This document shows, piece by piece, positions 16,078 to 25,380 of a stretch of 40,622 nt of DNA. The DNA lies in assembly GCA_016860685.1 (NCBI GenBank), contig BOJX01000019.1, positions 1-40,622 of the forward strand, read 5' to 3'. The position numbers were made by a program, and so were the translations under genes. Numbering within the stretch: position 1 is the stretch's first letter; the number at the start of each line of letters is the position of its first letter. The notes under the pieces were generated by a model that had not been told where the DNA came from, made no database searches, and saw only the letters and a list, made by a program, of their open reading frames with translations. This DNA comes from Planctomycetota bacterium. GTDB taxonomy: Bacteria > Planctomycetota > Phycisphaerae > UBA1845.

Positions 16078-17616
16078 CTACCGTCTGCGGGGACCGTGCA
16101 TCTGCTGGACGAAGCGGCGGTAGTCGCGCAGCGTGATCCGCTCGTCCAGGTCGAAGTCCATCAGGCGGCAGGGTGGCGGGATCGGGCCTTGTTCCCCGAA
16201 GCAGATCCAGAACGCGCGGGTGTCGAAGAGATCCACGTCATCGTCGCCATCGACGTCGCCGGGGCGCGGGCGCTGGTTGACGTCAAAAGCGTCCACCGCG
16301 CCATCGTAGTTGATGTCGAAGACGTTGAAGTCGTGCGCGAAACGTCGGATCCTGAACGTGCCTCCGTCTCCGTGGAGACGTACAAACTCGGCGGTAGCCG
16401 CCCGGTCGGACTCGTCGGACGCGCCGTCGCCGTTAACGTCGCCGAGCACGGGGTTCGGGAACACGTCGGTGTAGACGACCAGCAGGCTATCCGGATCCTC
16501 GCGCGAGTAAGGCACGCCGAGCGTGGCGGTGAGGGTCCAACCGTGGGGGTCAAGGTGATCCCGCGGGTTCTTGTCGCGCCAGGCGAGGATGATGTCCTCC
16601 TCCGGTTCGCCGCTGGGATGCTCGAAGTACCACTGTGCTCCGATCACCAGGTCGGCGAGAGCCTCCAGAACCGAGGACTGGTTGCAGGCATTTCCGTCGT
16701 TGCGCTGCGGCGTCTCGTTGCGGCGCTCGGCGTCGGCTTCGTTGGTCAGCGGGAAGACGAGCGAGATCGTCGTCTGATCAAGGTTGTCGTCGTGCGAGAA
16801 CTGGACGACCGACTCGGGCGGCATGTACTGCCCCGGTCTCCCGCAGCCGGAGGCGAAGCTGTAGCGCTCGTACCCGTGCGCGCGGTGAAACAGCGGCGCG
16901 ATGACCCACCACGTCTCGCCGCATTCAAACAGGCGGTCGTCGTCGCCGTCGATGATGAGGATCGATCCGTCCGCCACGAACTCGCCGACGAAGTCAAGGT
17001 GAAACTCCTCACCGTGGCGCTTCGTGAAAGGCGGCTCGTCGAACCCGAGGAGGAAATCCTCGAACCACCGCGCCGCCCGGTTGTGAAAGCGCGGCTCCGA
17101 CGGCAGTCCGCCGAAGCGCGCCGCCACACCGAGATACCGCTGCATCGGCGAGTTCAGTTCGCCGCCGGTCCGCACGTCCGCGTCCACGTCGATCTCGACG
17201 AAACCGATGACCGGGTTCGGTCCGAACGCATAAGGGTCGAAAAACTTGGCTACCTGCCCGGGCGGGTTCATTAATCCGGCGAGGACCAGGTCGAGGCGGA
17301 CGAACCCCCCCTGCCGGTCGAAGCGCCCCTCGAAGAGATGACGCGACGGATTCAGCGGCGCCCACGCGCCGAGGGTGATCGAGGTGAGTTCGGCGGGGGC
17401 GTGCTCCAGCGGATCATACGGACCGTCGTCGCCGACGTCGGTGCGGCGGATGCGGGCGTCGTCGTCGGGGTCGTGAAACACCCGCTCCGACTGCGCATGA
17501 CCGACCGCGGCGCCGGCGACCAGCAGGTATGCGCAAAGCAGCCACCCGATCCGCGTGTTTCCGGGTGAGGCGCAGCCGAATGTCCCCCCTGTATTGAATC
17601 TGTTTCTGGTATGCAT
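16078..17616 (-). CDS. secreted protein with dockerin-like Ca-binding repeats
   Basis: 512 residues. The ATG at 17616 is preferred to an earlier start at 17676 because the signal peptide then begins normally (MHTRNRF, hydrophobic core WLLCAYLLVAGAAVG, cleavage near GHAQ) and GAGG lies upstream. Residues about 45-390 are an unrecognised acidic, aromatic-rich region; segments such as VIGFVEIDVDADVRTGGEL and DGSILIIDGDDDRLFECGE suggest a beta-sandwich. The last ~120 residues carry four Ca-loop motifs (GDVNGDGASDESD, DINYDGAVDAFD, GDVDGDDDVDLFD, DFDLDERITLRD), a dockerin-type arrangement common in planctomycete exported proteins. Function unknown. It is followed by the cytochrome operon with a separate regulatory region. 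Confidence 0.75.
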   Translation of the reverse strand: MHTRNRFNTGGTFGCASPGNTRIGWLLCAYLLVAGAAVGHAQSERVFHDPDDDARIRRTDVGDDGPYDPLEHAPAELTSITLGAWAPLNPSRHLFEGRFDRQGGFVRLDLVLAGLMNPPGQVAKFFDPYAFGPNPVIGFVEIDVDADVRTGGELNSPMQRYLGVAARFGGLPSEPRFHNRAARWFEDFLLGFDEPPFTKRHGEEFHLDFVGEFVADGSILIIDGDDDRLFECGETWWVIAPLFHRAHGYERYSFASGCGRPGQYMPPESVVQFSHDDNLDQTTISLVFPLTNEADAERRNETPQRNDGNACNQSSVLEALADLVIGAQWYFEHPSGEPEEDIILAWRDKNPRDHLDPHGWTLTATLGVPYSREDPDSLLVVYTDVFPNPVLGDVNGDGASDESDRAATAEFVRLHGDGGTFRIRRFAHDFNVFDINYDGAVDAFDVNQRPRPGDVDGDDDVDLFDTRAFWICFGEQGPIPPPCRLMDFDLDERITLRDYRRFVQQMHGPRRR

Positions 17617-17912
17617 CGCCGCGGAACGCCTCAAGCAAATCCTAGCCCGCCGAGGTCGTGGAAACCATGTCGGCATGTGACGCAGCGAACCAGCCCGGCT
17701 CTCCTCACGTCCAACGCCATCATAACGATGAGCGACCGCTTGTCGGATCGTCTAAGGCGGGATTAAGGCGATGTTTCCGGCGAGTTTCGACATCTGTAGT
17801 TGGCCACGTGATCGGGCGCGGAGGACTGAGCAGCGGTGCAAGCCTTGACGAACGATCTGAGGCATTTTGAGACGTCCCGCCGGTCACGGAGTTCTCTGCC
17901 CGCATTTCCGTC

Positions 17913-18716
17913 TCACGAGGGCATGCCGATAAAAGGAAGCGCCCGAGGCGGCTCGGTCTTGGCGACGGTCGCCGCATACACGCTCTCCGCACCGGCATGA
18001 CGCAGCACACGAGCGCATTCGAACACCGTGGCTCGGCTGGTCATCACGTCGTCCACCACGAGGAGCGAGCCGCCTTCGATCGTCACCCCGCGCGCCAGCC
18101 GGAAGGTGCCGCGCACGTTGTTCCGTCGGGCCGTAATCGTCAGGCCGGTTTGCGGTCGGGGGTGACCGACGCGCTCCAGCAACTGCATCACAGGCCGGTG
18201 CAGTCTGCGGCTGAGGACGCGCGCCAACTCACTGGGCAGGTGCAGCGGACGGCTCACTCGGCGCGACCAGGAACTGGGCACCGGAATCACGGCGTCCACC
18301 GTCGTTCCCCACGGCTCGCGAAGGACGGACCGGGCGAGTTCCTCTCCCAGCAACGCGAGCACCTCGCTACGGCCTTCGTACTTGGCGCCGGTGATGAGCC
18401 TTCGCAGAGCCGGTCCGTATGCGCCGAGGCGCACCACGCCGTGTACCGGGAGGGTCATGTCACGACATGCGGGACAACGACGGTCCCGCGAAGGAACCGG
18501 CGGGACAGCCGACCCGCACGAGGGACAGCCAGGGACGACGAGATCATCCGCCCAGCCCTCACCGCACGGCCTGCAAAATTCGGTTCCCGGCTCGGGCGCC
18601 CCCGTCCGACAGATCAGGCAACATCGAGGGTAGACGGCATCGAGGATCGCGTGTGTCGCCTTCCTGAGTTGATCGATCAGGAAACGTCGGCTCGGGTTGA
18701 TTGCGGCTCGCGCCAT
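17913..18716 (-). CDS. comF: ComF family phosphoribosyltransferase-like protein
   Basis: 267 residues from the ATG at 18716; a TTG at 18779 would add 21 residues, and neither has a clear ribosome site. The N-terminal third has four Cys pairs (CLIC, CRPC, CPSC, CPAC), a zinc-ribbon region typical of ComF. The C-terminal part is a type I phosphoribosyltransferase fold with the PRPP-binding loop LLVVDDVMTSRATV and the family motif RRNNVRGTF. ComF supports DNA uptake in competent bacteria, where it is cytoplasmic and required for transformation, but homologues occur in many species without known competence and the enzymatic substrate is unsettled. No other competence gene is nearby. The 296-base gap 17617-17912 shows no gene or clear signal. 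Confidence 0.9.
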   Translation of the reverse strand: MARAAINPSRRFLIDQLRKATHAILDAVYPRCCLICRTGAPEPGTEFCRPCGEGWADDLVVPGCPSCGSAVPPVPSRDRRCPACRDMTLPVHGVVRLGAYGPALRRLITGAKYEGRSEVLALLGEELARSVLREPWGTTVDAVIPVPSSWSRRVSRPLHLPSELARVLSRRLHRPVMQLLERVGHPRPQTGLTITARRNNVRGTFRLARGVTIEGGSLLVVDDVMTSRATVFECARVLRHAGAESVYAATVAKTEPPRALPFIGMPS

Positions 18717-18779
18717 CTCGCGGGATTGTAACCGGGACGCAGACCGGAACGCCGACGATTGTCGCAATTCGTCGGGCAA

Positions 18780-19030
18780 CGGACTGCGGTTAATGACATA
18801 GGAAGCGATAAGGTATGATAGTTCGATTGCGCGGGGCCATGGGGGGTTAGTGTGTCGTGCAAGTCGATCGAGTTGCGTATTGTTGGGTTGACGGATTGCC
18901 GCGCCTCAAGTTGATTGCTACCATCCTGAAATAATTGCGACATGTTTAGTTTTCCCTCGACGCTTCGGGGGGTTGCGTTTTCGCCGGCGATAAACCTGGG
19001 TCGATTGCCCCCGGTTTCGGGTGAATTCAG
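18780..19030. other. AT-richer divergent intergenic region
   Basis: About 250 bases between comF (minus strand) and the efflux adaptor (plus strand) are visibly less GC-rich than the surroundings and must contain both promoters. Partial matches such as TTGACG and TTGATT occur, but none pairs with a good -10 at 16-18 bases, so I do not name a promoter. No gene seen. Confidence 0.4.
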
Positions 19031-20386
19031 ATGTTTAATATAAAACCGGGATTCCTGCGCTGGGTTTTGGCGGGCATCGTAGCGACGGTCTTCGCTGAGG
19101 CGCGGTTAAATGCGCAGATGCCGCCGACGAAGGTCGTCGTCACCGAGGCCCGAATGCTTGAGACCGAGATGCCTGTCACGCTGGTCGGGACGCTGGCTCC
19201 GGTGCGTCGAAGCCAGATCGGGTCGGAAGTGGCCGGGCTGGTGGCGGATATGCCGGCGCGGCAGGGCGACCGCCTGGAGCAAGGACACTTGATCTGCCGG
19301 CTGAACGCGGACGTGCTTGAGCTTCGGCTGGCGGAGGCGAAGGCGCGGCTGGCGGCGTTGAAGGACGTTTACGGCGAACTTCTGGCGGGAACCCGCGAGG
19401 AGGATCTGCGTCGGCTTGAAGCGATGTCGAAGGAAGCCGAGGCGCGGGTCACGCGCTGGAAGTTCGAGCGGGAACGGGTGGAGAAGTTGTACACCGGGTC
19501 CGAGGCGGGATCGATGCGCGAGGTCTACGACGCGCGAGCGGAATACGAGATGGCGGTGCAGCGGCATCTTGCGGCGCGGGCGGAGTTCGAGATGGCGCAG
19601 CGTGGTCCGCGAGCGGAGACGATCGCGCGGGCGGCCAACGAGGTCGCCGAACAGCAGGCGGTGGTGGACCGCCTCGCCCGCGAGGTCGAGAAGACGACGA
19701 TCGAAGCGCCTTTTTCCGGGCACGTGGTGAGCCGGGTCGTCGAGGTCGGGGAGTGGGTCAACGCGGGCGGAAGGGTCATCGAGCTGGCGGATCTGGGCAG
19801 CGTACTGGTGCGCGTGGACGCGCCGGAGTCGGCGCTGCCTTTCATTGAGGTCGGCGACGAGGCGGCGATCCGCGTCGAAGCGCTGGGGGAGACCATCACG
19901 GGCCGGGTGAAACACATCATTCCGCAGGGCAATGAGCAGGCGCGGACGTTTCCGGTCGAGATCGAGGCGCCGAACGCGGACGGTCGGCTCGCGGCGGGAA
20001 TGTTCGCGCGGGTGACGCTGGCGGGCGGTCCGAAGCGGGAGTCGGTCGCGGTTCCGAAGGACGCGGTCGTGCAGCGGGACGGCGTGGATTACGTCACGTT
20101 GATCGTTCCGGGACGCGAGGGCGGCATGATGGGCATGCCGACGCCCGTGACGACCGGTCTGGGCGTGGAAGAGTGGATCACGATCACGTCGGGGAACATC
20201 GCGCCTGGGGCGCAGGTCGCCAGCCGGGGGAACGAGCGCATCGCGTTTCCGATGCCCGTCATCCCGGTGGACGCCTTCGGAACGCCATCACCCGCAGCGC
20301 CGCCGCCGGGGGGGCCTCCCGCAGGTCCGCCGGGCGACGCGAAAGGAACGGAAGCCCGCGCGGGGGACCGCAAGGAGGGTCGCTAG
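19031..20386 (+). CDS. RND efflux periplasmic adaptor (membrane fusion protein)
   Basis: 451 residues, HlyD/AcrA-type adaptor that bridges an inner-membrane RND pump and an outer-membrane channel. The N-terminus has a hydrophobic signal (LRWVLAGIVATVFA, end near LNAQ). Then come a lipoyl-like half (GTLAPVRRSQIGSEVAGLV ... GDRLEQG), a long charged coiled-coil hairpin (about 95-205), the second lipoyl half (TTIEAPFSGHVVSRVVEVGEWV), a beta-barrel domain and a membrane-proximal domain. The tail is Pro/Gly-rich (about 40 residues). The stop TAG directly abuts the TTG start of the pump gene, so the pair is co-translated. No outer-membrane factor gene is present in the window. The transported substrate is unknown. 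Confidence 0.93.
   Translation: MFNIKPGFLRWVLAGIVATVFAEARLNAQMPPTKVVVTEARMLETEMPVTLVGTLAPVRRSQIGSEVAGLVADMPARQGDRLEQGHLICRLNADVLELRLAEAKARLAALKDVYGELLAGTREEDLRRLEAMSKEAEARVTRWKFERERVEKLYTGSEAGSMREVYDARAEYEMAVQRHLAARAEFEMAQRGPRAETIARAANEVAEQQAVVDRLAREVEKTTIEAPFSGHVVSRVVEVGEWVNAGGRVIELADLGSVLVRVDAPESALPFIEVGDEAAIRVEALGETITGRVKHIIPQGNEQARTFPVEIEAPNADGRLAAGMFARVTLAGGPKRESVAVPKDAVVQRDGVDYVTLIVPGREGGMMGMPTPVTTGLGVEEWITITSGNIAPGAQVASRGNERIAFPMPVIPVDAFGTPSPAAPPPGGPPAGPPGDAKGTEARAGDRKEGR
20372..20379 (+). promoter_or_regulatory. ribosome binding site fixing the TTG start of the RND pump
   Basis: AAGGAGGG lies inside the end of the adaptor gene, 7 bases before TTG at 20387. This near-perfect Shine-Dalgarno supports TTG as the real start, since there is no nearby ATG that keeps the conserved N-terminal helix. 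Confidence 0.75.
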
Positions 20387-23300
20387 TTGGACCCGATCAA
20401 GTTCGTCATTCACAACCCCGTCAAGGTGGCGGTCGGCGTCGCGCTGGTCGTGCTCTTCGGGTTCCGCAGCGTCTTTGAGATTCCGAAGCAGCTTACCCCG
20501 GACGTGGACCGCCCTTTCGTCACGGTCACGACGATGTGGACCGGCGCAAGTCCGCAGGAGGTGGAAAGCGAGATCATCGACCGCCAGGAGGAGAAGCTCA
20601 AGAGCGTCAAGAACGTCGTCAAGATGACTTCGACGGCGCAGGAGGGGATGGCCGTCGTCAAGCTCGAGTTTCCCGTCGGCGTCGACAAGAACGCCGCACT
20701 GCGCGACGTGTCGGATAAGCTGCGGCAGGTCGAGGCGTATCCGGAGGAGGTGGACGAGCCGACCGTCGTCGCCACCGACGATGACATGGAGAACACGATC
20801 GCGTGGATGATCTTAAGCAGCGGCAAGGACTTTGACGTTGCGAAGATCAAGACGTTCGTGGAGGACAACGTCAAGCCACTGCTGGAGCGCGCCGAGGGCA
20901 TCGCCGAGGTGGACGTTTACGGCGGGCTGGAGCGCGAGGTGCAGGTCGTCGTGGACGCGCCGAAGCTGGCGGCGCGCGGGCTGACGTTCAGCGATCTGGA
21001 CAGCGCCCTGCGCCGCCAGAACCGCAACGTCTCCGCGGGCACGATCCTTCAAGGCAAGCGCGACTTCGCTTACCGGACGGTCGGGGAATTCACCAGCCTG
21101 CGCGAGATCGAGGAGACCGTCATCGCCTACCGCGAGGGCGGACCGGTGCAGGTGCGCGACGTGGCGACGGTGGTGGACGGGTTCAAGAAGCCGATCAGCT
21201 TCGTCAAGAGCAAGGGTGAGTTCGTCATCGCGATGCCCGCGCGGAAGGAGACCGGCGCGAACGTGCTGACCGCGATGGACAACCTCAAGCGCCAGATCGA
21301 GGTGGTCAACCGCGACATCCTGCGCCCGATGGGGCTCGATCTTTCGCTGTCCCAGGTTTACGACGAGACGACGTACATCAACGGCGCGATCGATCTGGTG
21401 ATCCAGAATATCTGGGTGGGCGGGTTGCTGACGATCGTCGTCCTCTTTCTCTTCCTGCGCAGTCCCAGCGCGACGGGCGTCATTGCCGTGGCGATTCCGA
21501 TTTCGATCATCGGAACGTTCCTTGTGATTCACGCCCTGGGGCGCACGCTCAACGTCGTGATGCTCGCGGGGATGGCGTTCGCGGTGGGGATGGTCGTGGA
21601 CAACGCGATCGTCGTGCTGGAGAACACGTACCGCCACCGCATGATGGGCAAACCGCGCTTCCAGGCCGCGTTCGACGGCGCCCGCGAAGTCTGGACGGCG
21701 GTGCTCGCCAGCACGCTGACGACGATGGCGGTGTTCATCCCGGTCGTGACGATCCAGGAGGAGACGGGCCAGCTCTTCAAGGACATCGCGATCGCGATTT
21801 CGGCCGCGGTGGGGTTGTCGCTGCTGGTGTCGGTGCTGGTGATTCCGACGCTGGCGGCGCGGGTGCTGGGCGGGGAGGCGTCGGTGCTGCGCGGCGACAA
21901 GCCGTGGTTCTTCGCCGAGTGGGTCGGCGCGTTGAACCGCCTGATCCTGAGGCGCACGGGGGGGCGCGTCGCGGTGGTTCTCGGTTTGACGGCGCTGTCG
22001 ATCTTCGGGAGCTGGCGGCTTGCGCCGGACCTGGATTACCTGCCCGAAGGCAACCGCAACCTGGTCTTCGGATTCCTGATCTCTCCGCCCGGGTACTCGG
22101 TGGAGGAGTTCAAGCGGATGGCGGCGATCGTCGAGGACGGCGCGCCTGAGGATCCGACCGACGGCGTGCGGCATTCGTGGGAGGCGGCGCCCGGTTCGGC
22201 GGAGGCGGCGGCGCTGCCGCCGGTGACGATGATGCTCGGACCAAGCGGCACGGTTCCGGTGCAGATCGTCCCTCCTCCGATCCAGGATTTCTTCTTTGTG
22301 TCCTTCGGCGGCGGGGCCTTCATGGGTTGCACCTCGAAGGACGAGATGCGCGTGCGCCCGCTGGTGAACTACATGAGCCACGCGGCGATGCGTGTGCCGG
22401 GCGTATTCCCCGTCTTTTTTCAGTTCTCCTTGTTCAACAGCGGCACCGGATCGGGGAACGCGGTCGACGTGGACATCCGCGGGGACAACCTCGCTCAGGT
22501 GGTGTCGGTCGCGTCCGCCCTCCAGGGCGCCATCATGGGACGCGGATACAACTACCCGCAGCCCAACCCGGGCAACTTCGACCTGGGTCGCCCCGAGATC
22601 CGCATGACGCCGAAGCGGGCGCAGGCCGCCGACGTCGGGCTGACCACGTCCGACGTAGGGTTCATCCTGCGTGCCTGCGTCGAGGGCGCTTTCGTCGGCG
22701 AGTACAACGACCGCGGCGACAAGATCGACATGGCGATCAAGATCGCCCGCGACGAGCGCGCCCCGCTCGAGACGATCGCCGGAACGCCGATCTTCACCCC
22801 GCGCCAGCACATCGTGCCGCTGTCGAGCGTCGTTCTCATCGAGCGCACCACCGCGCCGCAGCAGATCAACCACATCGAACAGATGCCTTCTGTGACGCTC
22901 TCCGTGCAGCCGAAGCCCGGCGTCCCGCTTCAGACGACGATGGACGATCTGAGCAACGAAGTGATCGCGCCGATGCGCGCGGCGGGGGTGATTCCGCCGT
23001 CGGTGTTCGTGTCCTTGTCCGGAACGGCGGGGAAGCTGACCCAGACGCGTCACGCGTTGATCGGCGATTTTCAGGGGTTGGTCCGCGGTCCGCGCCTGCT
23101 AGCCGGGTCGACGACCCTGACGATGGCGGCGCTGGGGCTTCTGGCGGGCGTCGGATCGCTGGCCGTCGGCGCGCGGTACGGACGACGCTGGGGAATGCGG
23201 GCGATCGTACTTGCCGCGTGTTTGCTGGCGCTGGGGTTCTTGGCGTACAACTATCACCTGACGTTCGAGCTGATTCAGTCGCGCATGATGCTCGCGGTGA

Positions 23301-24046
23301 TCATCACCTACCTGCTGATGGCCGCGCTGTTTGAGTCGTTCGCGTACCCTTTTGTGATTCTCTTCTCGGTTCCGCTGGCGGTGGTCGGCGGGTTTGCGAC
23401 GCTGCGGTGGGTAAGCTGGCGGAGTTCCTACGATCCTTACATGCCGATCCAGCAGCTCGACGTCGTGACGATGCTCGGCTTCGTCATCCTCATTGGCGTG
23501 GTGGTGAACAACGCGATCCTGATCGTGCATCAGTCGCTTAACGAAATGCGCGAAGGCGGGCTTTCGCCCACGGAAGCCGTCATCAAGTCGGTGCGGACGC
23601 GCACCCGCCCAATTTTCATGACCGCGATGACCACGGTGTTCGGCACGCTCCCCCTGGTGCTCATGACCGGTCCGGGCAGCGAGTTGTACCGGGGGATCGG
23701 CAGCGTCATGACCGGGGGGCTGACCGCTTCGACGATTTTCACGCTGGTGCTTGTTCCGGCGCTCTTCTCGCTGTTCATGGACCTGAAGGTCTGGATCTAC
23801 GGCGAACCGCTGCCGGAGGAGCAGCGTGCTTCGGCAGGCGCGGATGCGCCGACAGAGACGAAGATCAGACCCGCGGCGGGGCCTCGCCCGGAAGCAGGTC
23901 ACGCCGCCGGAACCGGGTCGCCGGTCGTTGCGTCCGGCGCGATGCGCGGCGCGTTCCCCTCCCGCAGAGACGGGGCACCTCCCGCGCCTCATCATTCGCC
24001 GCCGGCGCCTGCGCCACCGACGGCGCCGGATCCGTCGGCGGTGTGA
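20387..24046 (+). CDS. RND family efflux transporter permease (AcrB/HAE1 type)
   Basis: 1219 residues, longer than the usual ~1030. It is the proton-driven inner-membrane pump of a tripartite efflux system. The N-terminal helix (VKVAVGVALVVLFGF), the two large periplasmic porter regions and two blocks of transmembrane helices are evident. TM4 carries the conserved GMVVDNAIVVLENTYRH with Asp residues of the proton relay, and the second half repeats it as GVVVNNAILIVHQSLNE. The extra length comes from an insert after about residue 590 (Ala/Pro-rich, VTMMLGPSGTVPVQI and neighbours), extra hydrophobic segments before TM8, and a Pro/Ala-rich tail of about 80 residues. The start is TTG with a strong ribosome site. 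Heavy-metal versus drug specificity cannot be assigned. Confidence 0.94.
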   Translation: MDPIKFVIHNPVKVAVGVALVVLFGFRSVFEIPKQLTPDVDRPFVTVTTMWTGASPQEVESEIIDRQEEKLKSVKNVVKMTSTAQEGMAVVKLEFPVGVDKNAALRDVSDKLRQVEAYPEEVDEPTVVATDDDMENTIAWMILSSGKDFDVAKIKTFVEDNVKPLLERAEGIAEVDVYGGLEREVQVVVDAPKLAARGLTFSDLDSALRRQNRNVSAGTILQGKRDFAYRTVGEFTSLREIEETVIAYREGGPVQVRDVATVVDGFKKPISFVKSKGEFVIAMPARKETGANVLTAMDNLKRQIEVVNRDILRPMGLDLSLSQVYDETTYINGAIDLVIQNIWVGGLLTIVVLFLFLRSPSATGVIAVAIPISIIGTFLVIHALGRTLNVVMLAGMAFAVGMVVDNAIVVLENTYRHRMMGKPRFQAAFDGAREVWTAVLASTLTTMAVFIPVVTIQEETGQLFKDIAIAISAAVGLSLLVSVLVIPTLAARVLGGEASVLRGDKPWFFAEWVGALNRLILRRTGGRVAVVLGLTALSIFGSWRLAPDLDYLPEGNRNLVFGFLISPPGYSVEEFKRMAAIVEDGAPEDPTDGVRHSWEAAPGSAEAAALPPVTMMLGPSGTVPVQIVPPPIQDFFFVSFGGGAFMGCTSKDEMRVRPLVNYMSHAAMRVPGVFPVFFQFSLFNSGTGSGNAVDVDIRGDNLAQVVSVASALQGAIMGRGYNYPQPNPGNFDLGRPEIRMTPKRAQAADVGLTTSDVGFILRACVEGAFVGEYNDRGDKIDMAIKIARDERAPLETIAGTPIFTPRQHIVPLSSVVLIERTTAPQQINHIEQMPSVTLSVQPKPGVPLQTTMDDLSNEVIAPMRAAGVIPPSVFVSLSGTAGKLTQTRHALIGDFQGLVRGPRLLAGSTTLTMAALGLLAGVGSLAVGARYGRRWGMRAIVLAACLLALGFLAYNYHLTFELIQSRMMLAVIITYLLMAALFESFAYPFVILFSVPLAVVGGFATLRWVSWRSSYDPYMPIQQLDVVTMLGFVILIGVVVNNAILIVHQSLNEMREGGLSPTEAVIKSVRTRTRPIFMTAMTTVFGTLPLVLMTGPGSELYRGIGSVMTGGLTASTIFTLVLVPALFSLFMDLKVWIYGEPLPEEQRASAGADAPTETKIRPAAGPRPEAGHAAGTGSPVVASGAMRGAFPSRRDGAPPAPHHSPPAPAPPTAPDPSAV

Positions 24047-24074
24047 GGCAGGAATCTTCTCCGCCCGGGACGCG

Positions 24075-24103
24075 GTATCGACGAACCCCGTTGAAACGTA
24101 TAA
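24075..24103 (+). promoter_or_regulatory. possible promoter for paaA
   Basis: A perfect TATAAT at 24098-24103 has only a poor -35 (TATCGA, 24075-24080, spacer 17). The transcript would begin near 24110 and carry a ~175-nt GC-rich leader in which GGGTTC and GAACCC (about 24115-24147) can pair. I do not recognise a riboswitch class. The 238-base gap has no gene. Confidence 0.3.
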
Positions 24104-24284
24104 TCAGGAGCGAGGGGTTCCGGCGCACCCCCCTGGGTCGGGGAGAACCCTGGCGCGGCGGGGTTGTTTGATGATGCGGACACGTTGGCACGATCGATAT
24201 CGCCCTTGTTCGCCTGGCGGCGGTTGAAGTCGCCCCTCCGAGACCGAAGTTCGGAATTCGGGCGGAAAAACGGGGAGAACCGAG

Positions 24285-25337
24285 ATGAGTTGCGGCGGCG
24301 GAACGGAGCAGATCAAGGTGGATTGGAGCCTCCAGGAGGATCCGGAGAAGCTCGCGGCGTTCGAGGCGCGAATCGAGCGCGGCGAGTTGATCGAACCAGG
24401 CGACTGGATGCCGCACAATTATCGCGCGGGGATGCTCAAGATGGCCGAGCATCATGCCAACAGCGAGATCGTCGGCGCGCTGCCGGAGGGGGAGTGGATC
24501 ACGCGGGCGCCCTGCCTGCGGCGGAAGCTCGCGCTGATCGCCAAGGTGCAGGACGAAGTCGGTCACGGACAGATGCTCTACCGGGTCTCTCAGGATCTCG
24601 GCAAATCGCGCGACGCGATGCTCCGCGACCTGATCACCGGGCGCACCCGCTATCACAACGTTTTCAACTACCCCGCGCCGACCTGGGCGGACGTCGCCGC
24701 GATCCAGTGGCTGGTCGATGGCGCCGCGATCATGAATCAGAAGTCGCTCGCCGACGGCAGCTACGGACCTTATGTTCGCACGATGAAGCGCATCAACATG
24801 GAGGAGGCGTTTCACTTCAAAAGCGGCGAAGACATGGTGCTCACGCTCATGAGCGGTACGAAGCGGCAGAAGCAGATGATGCAGGAGGCGTTCGACCGCT
24901 GGTGGTGGCCTTGCGTGATGTTCTTCGGTCCGCCGGACAAGGATTCGGTGAAGACCGCGCCGTTTATGCGCTGGCGGATCAAGACCGCCACAAATGACGA
25001 GCTGCGCCAGAAATTTGTGGACCGCTTCTCCCCTGCGGCTTTGGATCTGGGACTTAAGATCCACGTCGTGCGCAAGGGCCCGGACGGGATGGTTCTGCGC
25101 AAACCGGACGGCGCCTTCGACGTGACGCCGGACCCTCTGGCGAGGCTCGACGAAAAGACCGGTCGCTGGGGGTTCAGCACGCCCGACTGGGACGAATTCT
25201 ACCGCGTCATCAAAGGCGGCGGACCGCTCAACAAGGAGCGGGTCGCCCTGCGCCGTTTCTCTTACGAACAGGGACAGTGGGTCCGCCGCGCCCTGATGAA
25301 CGGCGCGAACGCGGGCGCCCCCCCCGGGCGGAACTAA
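24285..25337 (+). CDS. paaA: PaaA-like phenylacetyl-CoA epoxidase catalytic subunit
   Basis: 350 residues (E. coli PaaA is about 309). PaaA is the di-iron subunit of the PaaABCE complex that epoxidises the ring of phenylacetyl-CoA. The similarity runs along most of the chain: DWMPHNYR, SEIVGALPEGEWITRAP, AKVQDEVGHG (Glu91, His94), FNYPAPTWAD, WLVDGAAIMNQ, NMEEAFHFKSGED (Glu174, His177), FDRWWWPCVMFFGPPD, and TNDELRQKFVD. The iron ligands expected from these two ExxH-like motifs and Glu61 are present. The ATG follows GGGGAG. It differs by a Cys/Gly-rich N-terminus and an insert of about 25 residues near residue 270. No paaB, paaC, paaE or phenylacetate-CoA ligase follows. It may therefore act with partners encoded elsewhere or on another acyl-CoA. 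Confidence 0.88.
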   Translation: MSCGGGTEQIKVDWSLQEDPEKLAAFEARIERGELIEPGDWMPHNYRAGMLKMAEHHANSEIVGALPEGEWITRAPCLRRKLALIAKVQDEVGHGQMLYRVSQDLGKSRDAMLRDLITGRTRYHNVFNYPAPTWADVAAIQWLVDGAAIMNQKSLADGSYGPYVRTMKRINMEEAFHFKSGEDMVLTLMSGTKRQKQMMQEAFDRWWWPCVMFFGPPDKDSVKTAPFMRWRIKTATNDELRQKFVDRFSPAALDLGLKIHVVRKGPDGMVLRKPDGAFDVTPDPLARLDEKTGRWGFSTPDWDEFYRVIKGGGPLNKERVALRRFSYEQGQWVRRALMNGANAGAPPGRN

Positions 25338-25355
25338 GACGCTGTCTCACAACCC
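25330..25355 (+). repeat. copy 2 of the GACGCTGTYTC interspersed repeat
   Basis: GGAACTAAGACGCTGTCTC followed by ACAACC, nearly identical to the minus-strand sequence ending the AIM24 gene. Again the TAA inside it is the stop codon of the resident gene, here paaA. Confidence 0.55.
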
Positions 25356-25380
25356 GCTTGAAGGACTCGATACCCCCGCA

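Noticed and set aside
18880-18935. TTGACG and TTGATT as -35 boxes for the efflux operon
   Set aside because: No acceptable -10 hexamer lies 16-18 bases downstream of either.
20813-23053. 746-residue minus-strand frame opposite the RND pump
   Set aside because: Arg/His-rich shadow frame of a clear RND permease.
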